Assembly: GCA_964612675.1 (NCBI GenBank) | Contig: CAZTDD010000049.1 | Coordinates: 1 to 43,436, forward strand | DNA length: 43,436 nucleotides | Reading direction: 5' to 3' | Origin: CAZTDD01 sp964612675 | GTDB lineage: Bacteria > Hinthialibacterota > Hinthialibacteria > Hinthialibacterales > JAKPRU01 | Shown: piece after piece, positions 40,604 to 43,436 of the stretch | Position numbering within the stretch: the first letter of the stretch is position 1 | Layout of the letters: every line of letters begins with the position of its first letter | Translations under genes and position numbers: made by a program | Notes under the pieces: generated by a model | The model's database searches: none | What the model was told of the DNA's origin: nothing | Seen by the model: only the letters and a program-made list of their open reading frames with translations

Positions 40604-42493
40604 TCACGAAGGCCCCGAAGAAAGGGCTTTCTCCAGGATTTCGTAATTTCGTTTCACCATCGCTCGCGGATCGGTAAGCAATCCGGCATCCGCCATCGCG
40701 CTATCATAGATATGTTCGACGACCATCTTTGCATAGTCCTCGTTGTCGCCGGACTTTCGCATTTCCACCAAGCGTTGGAAAATCGGATGGGAAGGATTGA
40801 TTTCAAGAGCGTTTCTACCGAACGACGGCACCTCCTGCTGTGTGGCTTTCATAATGCGTTGGATATTTGCCGTCATCTGCCCATCCGAACAGACAATCAT
40901 CGCGGGGCTCTCCACCAGTCTTTTGGAATCGCGAACCGCATCCACTCGATCACCAAGGATCTCCTTGATCCAGCCGCAAAGGCTTTCTTTATCATCCGCA
41001 GAAAGAGCCGGTTCTTCTTTCGAGGAACTCTCGGTTTCTTCAACTTCCGGAAGATCGATCTCGCTTTGGTCCGCCGAAACAAGTTCTTTGCCCTCGAATT
41101 CCCGAAGCGCACTGAAGACAAAGTCGTCGATCGGTTCGTAGAGATACAACACCTCAATGTCATTTTTTAGAAACGCTTCCATATAGGGACCGGATTGAAT
41201 CGTGTCCCGCGAAGGACCGTGAATGTAATAGATTTTTTCCTGGTCGGGCTTCATGCGTTCGAGGTATTCGGAGAGGGTAATCGGTTCTCCGCTCTCTGTC
41301 TTTGAGGTTTCAAAGAAGAGAAGCGGTGCTATTTCATTGCGGTGATTTGGGTCATCGAGAACGCCCTGTTTGAGAAACATCCCGTGTGTGTTCCAGAAGG
41401 TCTTATAAGTATCCCGATCTTGCTTCAATTGTTCTTTCAGGTATTTCAAGAAGCGGTTGGTAAGGACGCTGGAGAGTTTACGGATCAGAGCGTTATCCTG
41501 CAAAGTCTCACGTGAGATGTTGAGCGGCAAGTCTTCGCTGTCTACGACGCCTTTCACGAAGCGAAGCCAATCGGGGAGAATGACATCCGAATTCTGTTGG
41601 ATCAACACCCTCCGGCAGTACAGATTCACGCCGGGATCCATTTTCCCGAACCCGAATTTCTCCATGTTCATCTGTGGGACAAACAGCAAAGAGTGAATCT
41701 GCAAAGGCGCGTCCGAGGAGAAATGGAGACGATACAAGGGCTCGTCGAACGCGTTCGCTATGAATTTGTAAAACTCGTTGTATTCCTCGTCGTTGATTTC
41801 CGATTTGTTGCGGGTCCAAATGGCCTGGACAGTGTTGACTTTTTCGCCGTTGATCAAAATCGGAAAGGGAATGAAATTGGAGTATTTCTTAACGATTTCC
41901 TTGATCCGGTCTGCCGAGGCAAATTCCTCTGCATCGTCTCGCAGCGATAAGATCACCTTGGTTCCACGCTGGAGATCGTCGCGTGTCCTGAGCGTATACT
42001 CACCGCCGCCGTCCGAGGTCCATTCCACACCAGGCATCTCCGATCGGAAAGAACGAGTCTGCACTGTGACCTCGTTGGCAGCCATGAATGATGAGTAGAA
42101 ACCGACACCAAACTGTCCGATCAGTTGGACATCGGCGGAGGGCGTATCCTTCAAGCGTTCGAGAAACTCACGCGTACCGGAATGGGCAATTGTGCCGAGG
42201 TTTTCGATGATCTCCTGTTCGGTCATGCCTATGCCGGTGTCTGAGACGGAAACTGTTTTACCGGCTTCACTGACATCAATCCGAATTTCAAGTGGAAGTT
42301 CCGGATCGGCGACCGATTCGGAGGTGAGTTGTTCGACGCGCATGCGCTCGAGGGCATCGACGGCGTTCGAGATCAATTCGCGCACGAAGATTTCGCGGTG
42401 CGCGTAAAGCGAGTGAATGACAATATCGAGAATCTGTTTGACCTCAGCCTGAAATGTATGCCTCTGAGTATCTTGTGTTTTTGCCTCATTCAT
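40604..42493 (-). CDS. htpG: Hsp90 chaperone HtpG
   Basis: The 629-residue cytosolic chaperone has the GHKL ATP site: REIFVRELISNAVDALERMR (Glu/Asn), SDTGIGMTEQE, GTIAHSGTREFLE and QLIGQFGVGFYSSFMAA. The middle-domain NISRETLQ with the catalytic Arg (LPLNISRETLQDNALIRKL) follows, and a C-terminal dimer domain. Length is standard. ATG 42493 (MNEAKTQ) has GAGG upstream; an ATG at 42508 does not. No heat-shock element can be named in the 349-base upstream gap. Confidence 0.97.
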   Translation of the reverse strand: MNEAKTQDTQRHTFQAEVKQILDIVIHSLYAHREIFVRELISNAVDALERMRVEQLTSESVADPELPLEIRIDVSEAGKTVSVSDTGIGMTEQEIIENLGTIAHSGTREFLERLKDTPSADVQLIGQFGVGFYSSFMAANEVTVQTRSFRSEMPGVEWTSDGGGEYTLRTRDDLQRGTKVILSLRDDAEEFASADRIKEIVKKYSNFIPFPILINGEKVNTVQAIWTRNKSEINDEEYNEFYKFIANAFDEPLYRLHFSSDAPLQIHSLLFVPQMNMEKFGFGKMDPGVNLYCRRVLIQQNSDVILPDWLRFVKGVVDSEDLPLNISRETLQDNALIRKLSSVLTNRFLKYLKEQLKQDRDTYKTFWNTHGMFLKQGVLDDPNHRNEIAPLLFFETSKTESGEPITLSEYLERMKPDQEKIYYIHGPSRDTIQSGPYMEAFLKNDIEVLYLYEPIDDFVFSALREFEGKELVSADQSEIDLPEVEETESSSKEEPALSADDKESLCGWIKEILGDRVDAVRDSKRLVESPAMIVCSDGQMTANIQRIMKATQQEVPSFGRNALEINPSHPIFQRLVEMRKSGDNEDYAKMVVEHIYDSAMADAGLLTDPRAMVKRNYEILEKALSSGPS

Positions 42494-42842
42494 TTGATTG
42501 AACCTCATCGAGTGATTTTTGTCGGTTTCTCTTGTGGTTGTATCATCAGATACTGGACTCTGCTTCCTGATTGAAGGGTGTTGTGAGGGAACCGGCTAGC
42601 GTGTTCATTCTGGTCACCTCCGTGAGAATGCAGCTCTTGCTGCAACGCAGACACAGCACGACGGTCACAGCTGTCTTCTTTACGCCAATCTCAAATATCA
42701 TGCCAAGACATCAGGTATTTCGAAGCGTGAAATGGCAGAATTCTCAGGGATGATACATCCGACCTTAAGAAGTACTGTGTCATAGAAGGTGAATGTGTGG
42801 GAAGGCATGTGTCAGAATGGCACAGACAAGAGATCAAAGGAG
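42494..42842. other. Intergenic gap, no gene seen
   Basis: Between htpG and the response regulator I see no coding region with a ribosome binding site, tRNA, or strong terminator. The part nearest htpG (42494 to about 42560) should hold its promoter. A short GCAGC..GCTGC hairpin lies near 42630-42650 without a T-run. The frames in this stretch are short and lack family motifs. Confidence 0.5.
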
Positions 42843-43211
42843 TCAATCGTTCCCGATCATCGTGCGTAGGGCTTGCAGCAATTCGTCCTGCTCATAGGGC
42901 TGCACCAGGAAATCGTCGGCACCACGCGCGCTTGCCTCTTCACACAGCCCGCTTTGGGCGGTGGAACCAATGACGAGGACGGGGATCTCTGGCTTCATTG
43001 CCTTGAAGCGCCCGAGGAGTTCCGCACCACTGACGCCGGTCATCTCGTAATCGAGAATAATGGCATCCGCGCGCAACGCGTCCATCTGGGCAACGGCTTC
43101 CGGCGCGTCCGAGAAATACATCACCTCATACCCTTCGAATCGCAGGAAGTCCGCAAGATTCTCGGCCAATTCCACTTCGTCATCGACAATGACTATGCTT
43201 TGCTTGAGCAT
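42843..43211 (-). CDS. Single-domain response regulator with Gln at the switch Lys
   Basis: The 122-residue protein is one receiver domain (CheY-like): acidic pair IVIVDDEVELAENL (Asp10-Asp11), phosphoacceptor Asp54 (AIILDYEMTGVSG), Ser83/Thr84 (IGSTA) and GADDFLVQPYEQDELLQ. The universally conserved Lys before Pro is Gln104 (codon CAG), and the aromatic switch is Tyr106. No output domain. The ATG at 43211 has GGAG seven bases upstream; the frame extends to the window edge but its extra residues lack features. No partner kinase is seen. Confidence 0.88.
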   Translation of the reverse strand: MLKQSIVIVDDEVELAENLADFLRFEGYEVMYFSDAPEAVAQMDALRADAIILDYEMTGVSGAELLGRFKAMKPEIPVLVIGSTAQSGLCEEASARGADDFLVQPYEQDELLQALRTMIGND

Positions 43212-43436
43212 TCTTGTCTCCGTACGGTCAATCAGAGTCTTTTGACTTGCGATTTTTGAAAGATCTTCGTCTCGCAGGTTTGGGTGGAAACGAGACGACT
43301 TCTCTTCCCCCTTTCTCCTGTTTCTCGCGCAAGTCGCGGCAAATATCACGTAGACTGTGGTTGAATTTCTCGGAATAGACTCTATGGTTGCAAAAACGAG
43401 AAGACGCCGGCCGGAAACGCCGTTGGAAAGCCGCAT

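Noticed and set aside
43212..43436. N-terminal extension of the response regulator to the window edge
   Set aside because: The extra 75 residues are polar, lack domain features and the internal ATG at 43211 has a proper ribosome binding site.

Overview
The window reads as a chromosomal segment of a Gram-negative, probably uncultured bacterium. Lipoprotein signals, an outer-membrane secretin and a PilMNO-type inner-membrane platform show a double envelope. The mix of a Tat-exported sulfatase, a neutral-ceramidase-type hydrolase, a PmoA-like DUF6807 protein and TMTC-like TPR glycosyltransferases recalls Planctomycetes-like and candidate-phylum genomes such as Hydrogenedentota or Sumerlaeota. 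That placement is a guess from gene content, since no rRNA, tRNA or ribosomal protein gene was seen.

Bases 1-4740 hold a GT2 glycosyltransferase, triosephosphate isomerase, a DUF1318 lipoprotein overlapping an M48 metalloprotease lipoprotein, and a ferritin-like protein closed by a clear terminator. Bases 4741-11681 hold a GT39-type membrane glycosyltransferase, a sulfatase, an MBL-fold hydrolase, a secreted protein of unknown function, a ceramidase-like hydrolase and a NYN-domain protein. Bases 11901-14860 (+) carry an orphan FliG middle/C-terminal-domain protein, a membrane-anchored GspG-like protein, an NTF2-like protein and an AI-2E/PerM-family permease.

Bases 14920-30642 (-) are a type IV pilus / type II secretion-like locus. 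In transcription order it has pilM, pilN, pilO, pilP, a secretin, a STAS protein, an inserted MqsR/MqsA-Panacea toxin-antitoxin pair, the pilB/gspE ATPase, pilC/gspF, the major pilin, a 661-residue exported protein with an acidic and histidine-rich segment, and GspH-, GspI-, GspJ- and PilX/GspK-like minor pilins. The pilin has a near-perfect sigma-54 promoter and is followed by a strong hairpin. No pilT and no prepilin peptidase are present in the window.

Bases 30892-39129 (+) encode an RsbU-like phosphatase (likely partner of the STAS protein), UDP-GlcNAc 2-epimerase, and two paralogous TMTC-like TPR glycosyltransferases flanking a VanZ-like protein and a small anchored protein. This looks like envelope glycan or protein glycosylation functions. 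Bases 39306-43211 (-) encode a DUF6807 protein, HtpG and a single-domain response regulator.

A second layer is a family of GC-rich palindromic repeats built around a CCTCCCCCGATC..GGGGGAGG hairpin with TCAACCCCCTC / GAGGGGGTTGA ends. Copies lie at 1-36, at 2237-2467 (as a decaying 36-bp tandem array), and in a dense cluster at 17444-18130 directly upstream of the GspH-like pilin, where they appear to have displaced its start region.
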